A DNA stretch of 64,000 nucleotides, taken from Costus lasius (Eukaryota; Streptophyta; Magnoliopsida; Zingiberales; Costaceae). The stretch lies in contig CM050448.1 of NCBI GenBank assembly GCA_027563935.2, positions 125,589,190 through 125,653,189 on the forward strand, read 5' to 3'. Made by a program: the position numbers and the translations under genes. Within the stretch, counting starts at the first letter, position 1. Every line of letters begins with the position of its first letter. The notes under the pieces are model-generated. The model did not search any database and was not told where the DNA came from. It was given only the letters and a program-made list of their open reading frames with translations. Below are positions 50,901 to 63,393 of this stretch, one piece after another.

Positions 50901-53900
50901 TCCTTAATATTCTGTTTTCTTCTCCATTCAATATTTTCTCTAAAAACAATTTTACTCTTTTGCTACTCGGGCGCTCGGACAAATTCTCCCTGAAATCTGA
51001 ATGAAATAGCTTCAACCTTCAAGCCTTCAATCGTGAGCAAAAGTTGCTTGTCCCTTGCATGTTGCTTCTTGGCTTACGAGTAAGTGTATAGTCTTTTAAC
51101 CTTCAAGCCTTCAATCTTCCAAGTCATCTAAACTTCTAGTAGAATTTTGTCATAATATGATAAATTGATAATAGATTAATAGTTTATCCTATTTAGTGTT
51201 TGTCTTCATGATCCAACGATGAATGATCTATGACTTTATTAACTTTTAATTTATTATTAATTAATTCTATTTAGCATTTTGTCTCTATCATTTATTCATC
51301 TAAAATACACTTACACTTTATATTAGGTTTATAATTTGTGAATTGGGACATAGTGAAATAAATTTGTAATGACAACCTCTACTAACCGAAGAGGAAGCAT
51401 GCACTTGGAAGTAGACCAAACATTGGTTGGGAACATGGGGTTATAATTGACAACCTTAGAAAAAATCAAATGTAAGTATTGTGAGAAGATTATATATGGA
51501 AATACATGTTGATTCAAGCATCATTTAGCTTGCATAAGGAAAGATGTTGAGGCATGTAAAGTTATGTCTGATGATGTTAGAAAGCAAATTGTCACTATTA
51601 TGACACATTTAGAGCAAGCTGCACAAATGAAGAAGAAAGTTAATCAAGGAGATGAAGAGGATGTGAATGTGGTTGAAAAGAATACTATAAAAAAAAAAGG
51701 AAAGACAACTATGGAATCTTTTGGCTCTTCTAGTAAGAAAGTCTCTATAGGTGTTGCTAGCAACACTCAAAGTCAAAATACAATTAGTCAAATGTTTTAA
51801 AAAGGCTTAAGGATGCTTGCCAACAAATTGCCAGATTTTTTTATACTAGTTCCATTCCCTTTAACTGTAAAAAAATCTAGTTTGTAAAAAAATTTTAATC
51901 TTATTGCAAGATATGGCCTTGGTTTTAAACCTCCTTACCAAGAGATTAGAGAAACTTTCTTGAAAGAATAACAAAGATAATGGATATTCTTGAATCTCAT
52001 AAACTTAGTGGAAGAAAACTAAATGTTCCATAACGTCTAATGCATGGATTGATTAAAAAAAGATTAATTTATAATTTTCTAATGAATAGTCCCAAGGGCA
52101 CTATTTTTTTTAATCATCTGTTGATACATCTGATATTTTCAAAATAGCTGATAAAGCTTTTGAGATTCTAGATGCTATTGTTGAGAATGTTGGAGAGGAA
52201 AATGTAGACCAAATTATTATTGATAATGCAACTAACTACAAGGCAGTTGGAGAAAAGAAAAAAAACTTATTTTGGCCTTCTTGTGTAGCACATTGTATAA
52301 ACTTAATTCTTGAAGATTTTGCGAAAAAATTAAGCAAACGCAGGATGACTATGCAAAAGGGTATGCACATTTATTTATTCAAGGACTATAGTTTTAATGT
52401 TAAGACAATTTATAAATTGTAAAGATTTGATTAGATTAGCTGTTACTCAATTTGATACTTCATATTTAACTTTAGGTGTGATTCAAAGGGTGCATTAATG
52501 AGTATGTTTGCTTCTAGTTAATGGAAGGCAAGTAAATTTTCAAGAATTGAAGAGGGGGAAAAGATTCAACAATTAGTGTTGGATATTAGTTTTTGGAAAA
52601 ATATAATTCTTTACCTTAAAGTTGCTTTGCCAATTGTTAAAGTGTTATGTTTAGTTGATTATGATGAAAAGCCAGTTATAAGATTCATTTATGAAGGGAT
52701 GATCGTGCTAAGAAAAGATCCAATTGAATTTCAAATGTGTTAAGTAAAGGTAATCTACTAATCTGATTATTCTTATACAATTATAACTTTGATATTTTTT
52801 GTTGATTATAATTTTATAATTTTATATTTTATCACACAGATACGAGCCAATATGGCAAATAATTGAAGAGAGATGGAATATACAACTTCATAAGCCTCAA
52901 TTCCATTACAACCCTTCTTATAAGCTTGATAATAAAGTGAAAAAAGGGTTGTATAATTGTTTGATAAGAATGATTCTTGATCCTGGGGATAGAACAAAAA
53001 TTGATATGTACCTTGAAGATTTTAAGGATGCCAAAGAATTGTTTGGCATTGATCCTACAATTATGAAAGAAGAAGAAGGCTCCGCGAAATGGTGGGATTC
53101 TTATAGAAATGATTGTTCTAAGCTAAAGAGATTTGTTATACAAATAATAAGTTTAACATACAAGTTCTTCAAAGTGTGAAAAGAATTAGAGTATATTTAA
53201 GCAAGTTAGTATGCTTTAACTTTTTATATATTGATTCAATGAATATAATTTACCTATTCTAATACTCTTATTTTAAAATTTTTATTATCCATTCAAAGAA
53301 AAGAAACTATTTACACCAAAAGAAGATGAATTATTTAGTGTTTGTAAAACACAATTTGAAATTACAAGAGCAACAAGGTAAAAAGAGAACCTTTGAGGAT
53401 ATTAGTTTTGAAGAATTATCCTCAGATGAGGAATGTACAATTATGTAAATGGTTCAAATGAAGCAAGTTACTCAAAGAAGGAATGACTTGGTGCTCTTGA
53501 TATGGACAAAGAGAGTGAAGATGAAGGAGACTACGGAATGAGGCGGCGACTATACCTAGTGATGCATATGCTTTAGAGGATATTGATGATCTTGTTGATG
53601 ATGAAGATGAAGCAAATGAGAATTTTGATGATGAATCAACTGAAAATTTATTTTAGGATTACTCTTTGGAGATTAGACAATTGGACATTTAGATTTTGGA
53701 CTTACAGTGAAATTTTTTATTGTAAACTTATCATAATTGGTTGTAACTTTTGAGTTATTTTAATGAGTTGTGATTTAATGCAATATGATCTTGTAAGTTA
53801 TAATATTTCATTTTTGATACTTAGACCTTAATTATTCATTTTAGTTGATAAATTGGTTGTAAAATAGTAGTTTGATGTGATTTGCTTTTTTAAATTTATT

Positions 53901-56900
53901 ATGGGTGAATGTTAATCTTCTTATTATTTGAAAATGCATGTTTATCAAAATATTACTCTTAATATATAAATATATAAAATTATTTTTCTAAAAAAATATT
54001 TTTTTATTCTTTTGGTAGGATCTTATGATCCTACAATCCAATCCGATCTTACAAAGCCTCTATCGCTCCTACGTAAGATCTTGATTCTAACAACCTTGGA
54101 GTCAATATATGCAAAAGCCTAAAGAATGTCAAGAGTAAGCATTTCAATAGTAAGTGGAAAGGAATAACATTAAAAATAACAACAAAAATGACAAATATAG
54201 AAAATAACAATCCATGTATTTCTAATGGACAAGGAATACTTATTCCTAGTCTCAAATAGGGAACAACCATTTTCCTCATGTAGCAAATACTTTTGCCTTT
54301 TGTTGACCCTGTCTGAGTATCATATGTTGCTTTTGATTGAAAACGCTTCTTAAATTATTATATAAGATGTTAGACATTATGAAGCTTATATAACATGGTC
54401 TATTTAGACCTCGCTTCAGCACTAGCTTGCATGAAATTTTGAAGTTATCATCTTTGAATTCATTTCTTAGAACATGGATTTAGTGGTAAAGAAACTTGAT
54501 CCCACAAACCATTTGCTTCTTCAACATAATACAGTATTAGTATATCAGTCATTTGCGAAATATTTTATTTTTTCACCTAGTCATGTAATGTGCCTATATG
54601 CGTACATGCATGTATGTATGTATATATAGTGTAATCATTGCAAAACCTCTCTCAAATGATTTGAACATAGAGCTGCTTAGAGACCGAGACACACTTTCAT
54701 GTGCAGATCTAACTTTGCAAAGAATTTCAAATTTTTAGCACGTTGACACAGACTAAATTCCTGGACAATTTTAATTATGCATAATGAATTGTTTTATTTA
54801 GACAAAATTGAGGGAAAATGCCAAAAGGAAAGGAGATCAGCATTGGCCACAATAGGAACCATCCTAATGGTATTCCAAGGGTACTTGATTGATAATGTTA
54901 TTTGGTTTCATAAAACAGCCATATCCAAAAAATGCGCTAATTAGTAGTGGTATACCTTATTGGAAGACAGCTTGAATGATGGATTATCAGATTTACTTGA
55001 ATGCAGACTTGATGCAATGCAAATTGATCGAATCTGGTATTGGATAAACATTTATGAGAATCAATGATTTAGTCTTCGGATTTTTTTTCTTTCTTTTAGG
55101 TATAACATGAGGTAGCATTTATGTATACCATGTGTCTGTGAAACAAAATTGTTTAGCCTACTAGTCGAATTGGTCAGACAGGTGCTTATATCCTTGGATT
55201 AGGGTTTTTATCAATGTTTTTAGAACTAGTTAGTAGAAGGCTTACTATCCGGTACATACCTGGGTCCAGTCTACCATTAGTGCACCAACCAAACTGGTAC
55301 TGGACTATATATATAAAAGCTTGGATTCTATTAAATTATCATTTATTCAATGTTCAGAATGTAAGTGGATGTTTATAAACTTTTTCCTGCACCAAGACTG
55401 GTATCATGATATCATATATATATACTTTTCATTTATTCAATGTTCAGAATTGTACGTGGATGTTTACATTAAGGCAAACATTTCCAAATATATGAAACCC
55501 TATATATATGCATATGTATGTATACATACATACATATATGTATATATGTATGTGTGTGTATATATATATAAACTTGGATTTTATTAACCTCTAATTTATT
55601 CAATGTTCAGAATGTAAGTGGATGTTTATAAACTTTTTCCTGCAACAAGACACTCTTAGTATAACTGTTGAAACTCCACCCAAATGCCAAGCTCAATAAA
55701 AGGAAGCATTGAGAGCTACATGAAAAATCTTTAATTGGATTTTGTCAAATACTACTTGTTGATCGACATGAAATGCTGAGAATCATAAAATGAATAACAA
55801 GGACAATTGTCAAAGTTCAGCAAGAACATGTATAAAAAAGCGAACTTACAGTTGTATTGCTTGTTGACCAATCAATTGATTTCTTCATATTGCTGGGAAT
55901 ACATGTGAGCTTCCTGTCTGCAGTATCAAGGAAGCATTGCATATCAAACGTTAAGAAGTAAAATTTCAATAGCACAGTCATGCAAAAACGAGAAAAATGA
56001 TATTCATATAACACTAATTAAAAGCACTGACCAGGTAAATGCCTTGAAACATTTCCAATGGTATGGGTACCATTAAGGCAAACAGTTCCTTGCATGTCCA
56101 TTGACGAGGAAGTAGCAGGATGCTGAATGGAGCCACCAGCTCGGGAACAAGTAACATCTGGATGTTGTTCCCCATAATTCTCGTTGGTAAGATTTTGTAA
56201 AGGCATAACAGAATGAGAAATATTTGGAATAAAAGAATGGATAGAATTTTCTTCGAAATTATCCACATTCTTATAGGTAAGCGCATGTTGGATATCTTTT
56301 GATGAGCAAGGTAAAGGCCCAATAGGCCTGTCACAGGATGACGTTGCTGCATTGTTTACAGTTTCACAACCACTCTCCCACTGCAATAGCATAAACCATA
56401 ACAAAAAATTACTACCACTTACAATTCAGGCAACATTATCCAAAAAATCTAATTTCCAAAAGATTTATAAACAATCATGAGAAAATGCAACTTAGGATAA
56501 GATAGACAACAACATAGGATAATAATATAAGAAACAATAACTACTTTGACCCATGTAGTATGCACATACAAATTTGTAGTTTAAAATGAATTAGAATGTA
56601 CGACGATGTTGCAAAGTAGTAGCCTGATAGATCTACCAACCAAGTAACTTGTGTATAATGAACTCAGAAGCAAATGGCCAAATGTTTAATTATATTTGTT
56701 AGTAATGGGAGATTTTATTCATAAAGCACCGCATCCTGCTCCCACTACCAGTGTGGAACTGATGATCCATTGCAGTCCATGCTGAGTCAATTTTTTTATT
56801 TATTTGAGTAATAATATTTCAGTAACATTTTCAACATGTTCTAAAATTTAGCTTAAATTAAATATATTGTAATTGTATAAGATCTATTCCATCTTATCCC

Positions 56901-58911
56901 CTATTTGTGTATAGTCATGATGGATAGGATTTTAGTTATCAGAAAGTTTAGATTAAACAAATAGAATATAAATCAAGCCATTCACTAATATAATCATGGC
57001 ATTAATCAAAAGGTTCTAAAGATAAGGTCAAACACAGCTTAAACAGCATGCCAATGACATAATTTTCTTGTTTGGAAGTATATCCTTCAAGTCTTGAAAC
57101 CAGTTTAATCCATCACCTCCTACTTCTCCCACCTTCTTTACTTGAGTTGCAATAATCTAGCTTATCGATTACCTTTATGTTTGATTCCAAGTTCATGACA
57201 AAATCTGTCTCTACCTATATTCTGGGTTTGCATCACCATATGATTCTAGCCTGCATTATTCTCATTGAAGCCATCACCATATGTTTTATGATTGTAATGT
57301 TTGTTCCTGTGAAATTGTGAAACAACACTATAAATGCTAAAGAGAAGATCGAGAGGAAAAGACATCAAGGCTACAAAATATTGAAAGAATACTATCTTGA
57401 AGAAAATCAAGAGAAGGAAGAGCTATATACATAGCAGAAGTATTTGTCAAGGAGTGAATCAATGGTGAAACATGAAGCTTTGGTAAGGATTTCAGGTATT
57501 TGATCTTGATTGTATTTGAAATTTAGGGTCGTTGCCAAAAAAAAAAATTCATGATCCTTACATCAGTGTAGGAAGTCATGGAAATAGTGTTCCAGGTAAC
57601 AAAACTTACCAATAACTCTTCGCGTTCATTAGTGTTGATTTAGACAAATATGTGTGATTCTTTTGTTAGAACCAGGTTTTCCCCTATTTTTTGGCTGTGG
57701 AAGATAAACAGTGGACGAACATCATCACATAATAGTCCTACAAGGTATTTGTCACTTTGGGATTTAGTTGGAGTCATTTCAAGGTTTAGTCTCAGGTATA
57801 CAGAATTTTGAAAAAAAAAATTATATTAAGAATTTCTTATATATTTAGATTTTTCATACAGATTAGGGTTCTTATCTTGTCAGTATTAGTTGTAAAACAA
57901 ATCCCAACCTGGATGAGGTAAAATATAATCCTTGTTAATACAATATGTATGGAAGTATCGTCTAGAGTGTTAGAGGTATGATGTTATCACATTTTTAACG
58001 AAATTTCTTTTTGCATTGCACGGGCATGTACTTTCATCCCATATCTCTTATAAGACTAATTCTTACTCCTAACCACTCGGTTGTATACCATGGTGTTGAA
58101 TCTCTCTCATCTTTCACTCCTTTATTCTATCGAATCCATGTGTACTTAGAATCTTAGATTAAACCTTCTGGATACCACAAGACAAACAGGAATTTTAACT
58201 CGGACAAAGAAAAGTTGAACCCATGGGAAGAAAAAAACAACTCTGCCAATTGGAACGTTCCCAACCCGCAGCTACAAAACTCAAATGAATCTTCGAGAAA
58301 AGGGGAGGAGTTATTCACCTTCCGAAGATCCACCTCAGAAACCCTAAAAGAATCAACTCGGTCGACCACTCCCCCGTGCTTCCACAGGAAATCCTTCAAA
58401 TTCCTCAAATGTTCCGAGCTCGCAAGATGTTTGATCGCATTATTACTGCAAAACGTAAGCCCAACCGTGAAACACAATTGGTTTCTACGGTTTGCGGCTT
58501 CAGAAGAAAAAAGCAAAAGATAAAAAGAAGGGTAAAGGTGTACCAGGCGAAGGGGCTGCCAATCTCGTTGATGTCGCAGCTGCAGAAGATGCACCAGAGG
58601 CGGTTTAGGGAGGCGTGCTCGGGGCGGAGAGGGGAAGGATTACGGAGGAAGAAGCGAAGATCCGACAGCTTGCGGTGGAAACGTGCGAGGAGGGCGGAAA
58701 GGGCGCGGGCATGGGCAGGGAAGTACTTGTGGCGGCGCCCTTGGTCGTGGTTTCGCTTGCACACCTCGCAGTACTCGAACCCCCTCTCTTCTTCGTTGCA
58801 TCGCCTCGCATTCGCACTCTCCCTCTCGAGCGTCGTCATCGTCGTCGACCCCGTGGATCCGTCCACCTTCCAACTTGCCGAAGCGAAAGTATGAAAAGGA
58901 TTAACCATCAA
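44930..58911 (-). CDS. TTL: TITAN-like protein (CENATAC/CCDC84 family), 3' end unresolved
   Basis: Plant TITAN-like proteins are nuclear zinc-finger proteins needed for endosperm and embryo development. The animal relative CENATAC (CCDC84) is a minor-spliceosome factor. Minus-strand exons are 58911-58544, 58445-58319, 56380-56032, 55917-55850 and 45346-44930, with fitting phases (443 codons seen). The first finger is YCEVCKRNHDQGRRHKYFPAH. A second CxxC (LWCIFC) pairs with the HLASSEH histidines in exon 2. KHGGVVDRVDSF follows, then a variable middle. The C-terminal block has NVHTGAPPPWLE, RVGASWAEKR, ANWLPNFGRVWQTGTRK and QPYISKRM. The frame is open from the ATG at 58911, but Met25 (58839) is an equally likely start. 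The last few codons must lie downstream of the donor at 44929; an acceptor at about 44783 gives a short tail, unproven. Intron 4 is 10.5 kb. Confidence 0.88.
48962..49206. mobile_element. PIF/Harbinger-type MITE (245 bp)
   Basis: The left end gggcctgttttattagggg and the complement of the right end ccccaataaaacaggccc match over almost 19 bases. TAA flanks both sides (48959-48961 and 49207-49209). The interior is purine-rich, giving open frames on both strands that are not genes. Confidence 0.85.
49317..49680. repeat. Duplicated ~120 bp segment
   Basis: The string gtggaagaaaagataatata, with ctactaccatcaacttg further on, appears at about 49345 and with small changes at about 49580. Each copy starts near tgtaatacc and ends near aggtcatattg or aagtcatattg. 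The two copies may be solo ends of a retroelement. Confidence 0.7.
50405..54110 (+). pseudogene. Decayed hAT-family transposase gene/element
   Basis: A dead DNA transposon. From 51369 the broken frames give TTSTNRRGSMHLEVDQTL, then a BED-type finger (IKCKYCEKIIYGNTC, HHLACIRKDVEACK) at about 51460-51560. DVRKQIVTIMTHLEQAA follows, then a DUF659-like part (IDNATNYKAVGEKKK, WPSCVAHCINLILEDF) at about 52220-52320. Next come AVTQFDTSYLTLGV (about 52440), ALPIVKVLCLVDYDEKP (about 52630) and FHYNPSYKLDNKVKKGLYNC (about 52902). The C-terminal part is QGKKRTFEDISFEELSSDEE (about 53380) and acidic DIDDLVDDEDEANENFDDES (about 53580). In-frame stops and frameshifts are frequent. GATC-rich ends at about 50405-50515 and 54018-54090 may be the element borders; I could not align them cleanly. 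Confidence 0.75.
55321..55660. repeat. Three copies of a short block with microsatellite spacers
   Basis: The string tttattcaatgttcagaatg, followed by taagtggatgttta, occurs at about 55343, 55431 (diverged) and 55595. Two of the three continue into taaactttttcctgca. Spacers contain TA and CATA runs. A GGTAC-type piece (tatccggtacatacctgg) lies just before, at about 55246. Confidence 0.8.
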
Positions 58912-60196
58912 GAATAAATAACTTTTATTAGGCTACATAATATAAGATAGGGCTAAACAATTCAATTCGTTTTATTCATTTTTTAATGTTAAATTATTTT
59001 AAAATAATATAGTAAACAAAATAAAAAATTTATATAAATATTTTTTATATATGCAAGTTAAATAATAAAGGCAAAATTCAATTCAACTAAAGTCTTATCA
59101 ATTTAAAATGTTATTATTTTTATAAATTATCTAGTTAAAAATGTGTATCATAATGTTGAAATTATATTATTATTATGAACATCAAAAATATAATTATTTC
59201 AAAATTGCCAAATAAAAACCATGATTAGAGATATTAACATCAAAATATAATTGCTTTTATAATTATGCTAAATTGTATCGTCAAAATTTATAAGATATTT
59301 TGATAAATAATTTTTTAACTATTAAAATTTAAAATAATAAATATATATATTATTTTTAAAATAATAATATTTTTTATTATTAAAATTTTAAATTATTTAA
59401 AATAATAATATTTATAATTTAATTAAAATCACTAATTACTTTTTTGGAAAAATAGAAACTATCAAATCGTAGTGTTTAACTTTTGCTTTTTTTTACTATT
59501 TCTATTTTTTATTACCATGTATTACTATTTTTTATTTAAAAGCTTTTTCTGATTCTATTTTTCATTATCAAACATATTTTTTTTTTACTATTTTTTCATT
59601 TAAAAGCGGCTTCAAATCAACTTAAAATCAATGCAAAGCCCTTAATTTCAAATCTCTTGTTAAAACTTTATATCAGATGGTGAATGTATAGATTATTATA
59701 TAGGTTTGCTTGGCAGTTCGACAAAACCACACATTTCAAGTTGATTAATTTATGTGGATTCATGCTTTGTAGCTTCATTTGATTAAGATCTTATCTTGAG
59801 GCATGATTATTGATTAACCAATCTTTTTAAATCACGTCAACATAGATTAACCAATCTTTCTAAATGAATTGAGAGCTAACTAGTGACCTTGTGAGTTAGC
59901 TTTCTTGTAGGCATTATAAGAACTCCACATCATCTTGTTTCTGATTCATCTCCCGTAGAGCATGGAAATCATGGTTACATAGTCAATAACACAAATTGCC
60001 TGCTTACAGATATTTCAGAACATACTTGATCATCATCGACATAGAGCAGACCATGCCAGCAATTCTCTCTCTTCATCGTGAAGCTTACTGGATGCGACTG
60101 TAGATTGCAAATCCTAGAAGCTAGCAATGCTCAAGTTGCAGCAGTATCATGTAGTCAACCCCTCCACAAGACGAAGTAATCACAGAAAGCAGCAGA
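58912..60196. other. Intergenic between the TITAN-like and At3g27210-like genes
   Basis: AT-rich. From about 59270 to 59645 the sequence resembles the interior and right part of the MITE at 28196 (aaaatttataagatatt, atttaaaagcggcttcaaat) but lacks the terminal repeats. No exon was recognised. Confidence 0.5.
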
Positions 60197-62035
60197 TCAT
60201 GAGGCACTGCACTGCTTCTTCTCGTCAAAACCAAAACTCTGTAAGCTTGGCAAGCAGCAATGGTTGGCCTTCCATGTTTTGCTCTTCCGGCTTTTGCGAT
60301 CTCTGCCAGGTGTTCCTTCGCCTCGGATCACAGAGCTGTTTTCAGAGTGGTATAAGCTGACATTTGATGATTGTGGAGGATGTTTATCGTCGATTTTGCC
60401 GACTTTTTCGTCGAACGCACAAGTCGCTGTATGGACTATGAGTTCACTATTTGGTGTTTCCTGTAGAAGGTCACCGAGTTTCTTTCTACCTGTGGGAGAG
60501 GGTTGAGTCTTGGAGTCTGGATATTTGTCCAGAAAGAAATGAGTATCCAGCTTAGGAGCTATTGCTGCATTCGTTTGATGGTCAGGAGTATTTCCTTGTG
60601 ATGGTGTGAAATCTGAACAAGAACAAGAAAGAATATGGAATAGGCTATTTCATATTGAGATTCAACTGATGCACGCACAATATATCTCTAAGGGTATGTC
60701 TTGTTGAATGGATGGAAAGCTATTCATTCCACCGTAGATTCTATTTAACAAAACATACAGATATGTTGGGAATATAAATGCAAAGAGAATGATCATATAT
60801 TAGTCAGGCTCATGGTTTACCTCCATTGACACTAAGGAAATCATCTTCGCAGTCAGAGTCTATGCATGCTTTCGAGTCGAAAAATATTTCCTCTTCGCCG
60901 CCTCCTATAAGTTGTCAAACAAACATTCAGTGACAAACTAGACAAGAATGAGTTTATTCTTAATAAGAGTGACATTATTGAGATGCTCTCCTTAAGAGAT
61001 CTCCATAGGACCTCTTTTGCAAATCATTTACAAGATGAAAATAGCTTCTTACAATATGGTCACAGAGTGGTAATCACAGACAAAGATAACCAAAACTATA
61101 CTTGAAACCAAGCTAAAATCATTATTGGAAGGCAGAGGCAAGCTCCAGCCGATTTCATAGGACGATGAAGCTAAAGAGAATAAAGTATTATATTTGTTAA
61201 TTGTAGAAAGAAGATCTAGACCATCTAGAACCAAGAGGTTCAAACAATCCAAGAAAACAAACCGAGATGTCATTTCGGTTATGACAATAGCTAAAGAGAA
61301 TTAAGTATTATATTTGTTAATTGTAGAAAGAAGATCTAGACCATCTAGAACCAAGAGGTTCAAACAATCCAAGAAAACAAACTGAGATGTCATTTCAGTT
61401 ATGACAATAGCTAAAGAGAATGAAGTATTATATTTGTTAATTGTAGAAAGAAGATCTAGACCATCTAGAACCAAGAGGTTCAAACAATCCAAGAAAACAA
61501 ACCGAGATGTCATTTTGGTTATGACAATAGCTAAAGAGAATGAAATATTATATTTGTTAATTGTAGAAAGAAGATCTAGACCATCTAGAACCAAGAGGTA
61601 CAAACAATCCAAGAAAACAAACTGAGATGTCATTTCAGTTATGACAATAGCTAAAGAGAATGAAGTATTATATTTGTTAATTGTAGAAAGAAGATCTAGA
61701 CCATCTAGAACCAAGAGGTTCAAACAATCCAAGAAAACAAACCGAGATGTCATTTTGGTTATGACAATAGCTAAAGAGAATGAAATATTATATTTGTTAA
61801 TTGTAGAAAGAAGATCTAGACCATCTAGAACCAAGAGGTACAAACAATCCAAGAAAACAAACTGAGATGTCATTTCAGTTATGACAATAGCTAAAGAGAA
61901 TGAAGTATTATATTTGTTAATTGTAGAAAGAAGATCTAGACCATCTAGAACCAAGAGTTTCAAACAATCCAAGAAAACAAATCGAGATGTCATTTCGGTT
62001 ATGACAATGTGAGTATCCTCAACTAGTTTCATAAA

Positions 62036-62094
<59 letters not shown>

Positions 62095-63393
62095 CCTACA
62101 AAGTTGGACCAGGACCAATTTATTGAGGTTTTATACCCGATTATAGCATTTATAATCTACTCAGTTAAGTAGGAAAGTATATGATTATTTACATAGGAAT
62201 TTATGGTAATGTCAAGAATGGTTTTAAATAATAGTATGTAACATGTATTAGTCCATTGTCAGACTAATAATTATTGTTAACACCAAGTGGTATAGACCAA
62301 TTTTTAATACCATAACCTCATGTCCACATATATCATTACCACTAGGAGAATACTTATGACACGCATATAACAAACTATGTAATATTCTCGTGGTAGATCT
62401 ATCCAATACATTAGTTTTCTAACATATACCTATACATCTTATGTCTGTGATAACATACTTGTTATTAGTCACTATACATACTCATCTCAATATATCGTTA
62501 TTATCATAATCCACAATAATACTTGAAAAAGCATATGTAATCGATACAAAATTGCTCTGATCCCTGTCGGTTAATGGTGAAACAACAAATTTTAATAATG
62601 AAAATCTTCATATAAGATCATTCCCAAAGGTATAGAACATTGAGATGCAAGTAAAAGTTTAGAATTGTTGCCACGGTCAAATATTAGTGGGTAAATACTT
62701 GTAGATCACTGTTTTGGAGTCGGAATTTAATCCCAAGACTTTGTTATTAATAACTAAAATCTTTATCCGTTTGGCTAAAGCATCATCAATAATTCATTGC
62801 AGTAAGCCATATCACTGTACGAAGAAAATTATGAAGCAAATTTACAAAGAATACTCTTGTTTTTTTCCTGTCAACTATGATGGAGGATGAGCTTGAAATG
62901 GTTTCCTATTTCATAACTAATTTCACAAAGAACTGCAGGTCCATTAGGCTTATTTAGGGCAGAAAGGCTAAAATGTAACTTGGATGGAGCTTTATAAAGT
63001 AGAATGTTTGTATCCGAACAAACAGAAAACAATCATAAACAAACAACCTAAATTGTTGGGATGTTAAGAGTAGTAGTAAACAAACGATTTGATATTTAGA
63101 GGATGTCTGTTCTTGTGTTTGTAAATTATCATCCTCAATCATATATAATATTTTTTTTATTTTAATAAAATGCAACAAATCTAGCACTCGTGAAACCAAC
63201 TCGAATGAGGATAAACTAATAGAAAAAGGAGAAACTTGTTGTGCATATTTTTCAAGAAAAAGCTCATACCTAGCTGGGGGTTTTCAAGATCAAATCGACC
63301 CACCGGGTTGTCCCAAGTGAAAGACTTCTCCTTGGCAGGCGAGGAGAGGAAGAACCGCTTCGCCCTGGAGCCAATACCTAAGCAACGTCTCAT
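60197..63393 (-). CDS. At3g27210-like protein of unknown function
   Basis: A plant-specific protein with no known biochemical role. Minus-strand exons are 63393-63270, 60904-60821 and 60612-60197, all in phase 1, giving 207 aa. Landmarks are LSSPAKEKSFTW near the N-terminus, then EEEIFFDSKACIDSDCEDD and FLSVNGDFTPSQGNTP across exons 2-3. RKKLGDLLQE follows, and a C-terminal NHCCLPSLQSFGFDEKKQ. The FFDS...DSDCEDDF-SVNGDFTPSRGNTP core is the family signature. Family members commonly begin MGxC, suiting N-myristoylation; this one reads MRRCLGIG, with a stop codon upstream in frame, so membrane anchoring by that route seems lost or the true start lies elsewhere. Intron 1 (2.4 kb) holds a minisatellite. 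Confidence 0.7.
61166..62008. repeat. Minisatellite, 120 bp unit, seven copies, with a 240 bp higher-order period
   Basis: Units start with agctaaagagaat at 61168, 61291, 61411, 61531, 61651, 61771 and 61891. Alternate units share variants (gaggttc/accgagatgtcattttgg against gaggtac/actgagatgtcatttcag), so 61421-61660 and 61661-61900 are essentially identical dimers. Since 120 is a multiple of three, the minus strand is open for 243 codons (62032-61301). Confidence 0.95.
62039..62090. repeat. (TA)n microsatellite, 26 units
   Basis: Directly adjoins the end of the 120 bp minisatellite inside intron 1 of the At3g27210-like gene. Confidence 0.95.

Larger units (their letters stand above)
45347..55849 (-). 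other. Large fourth intron of the TITAN-like gene (10.5 kb)
   Basis: Phase-0 borders on both sides join exon 4 directly to the conserved C-terminal exon. Inside are a hAT relic, a MITE, a duplicated repeat at 49.3-49.7 kb and a triplicated short block at 55.3-55.6 kb. A frame at 45606-45415 has splice-like borders, but its phases do not fit. About 46.0-48.9 kb holds short broken frames that I could not assign to a family. Confidence 0.75.

Noticed and set aside
61401..61865. Two identical 74-codon plus-strand frames
   Set aside because: They are repeats of the 240 bp minisatellite dimer, antisense to the host gene, with no start or promoter context.
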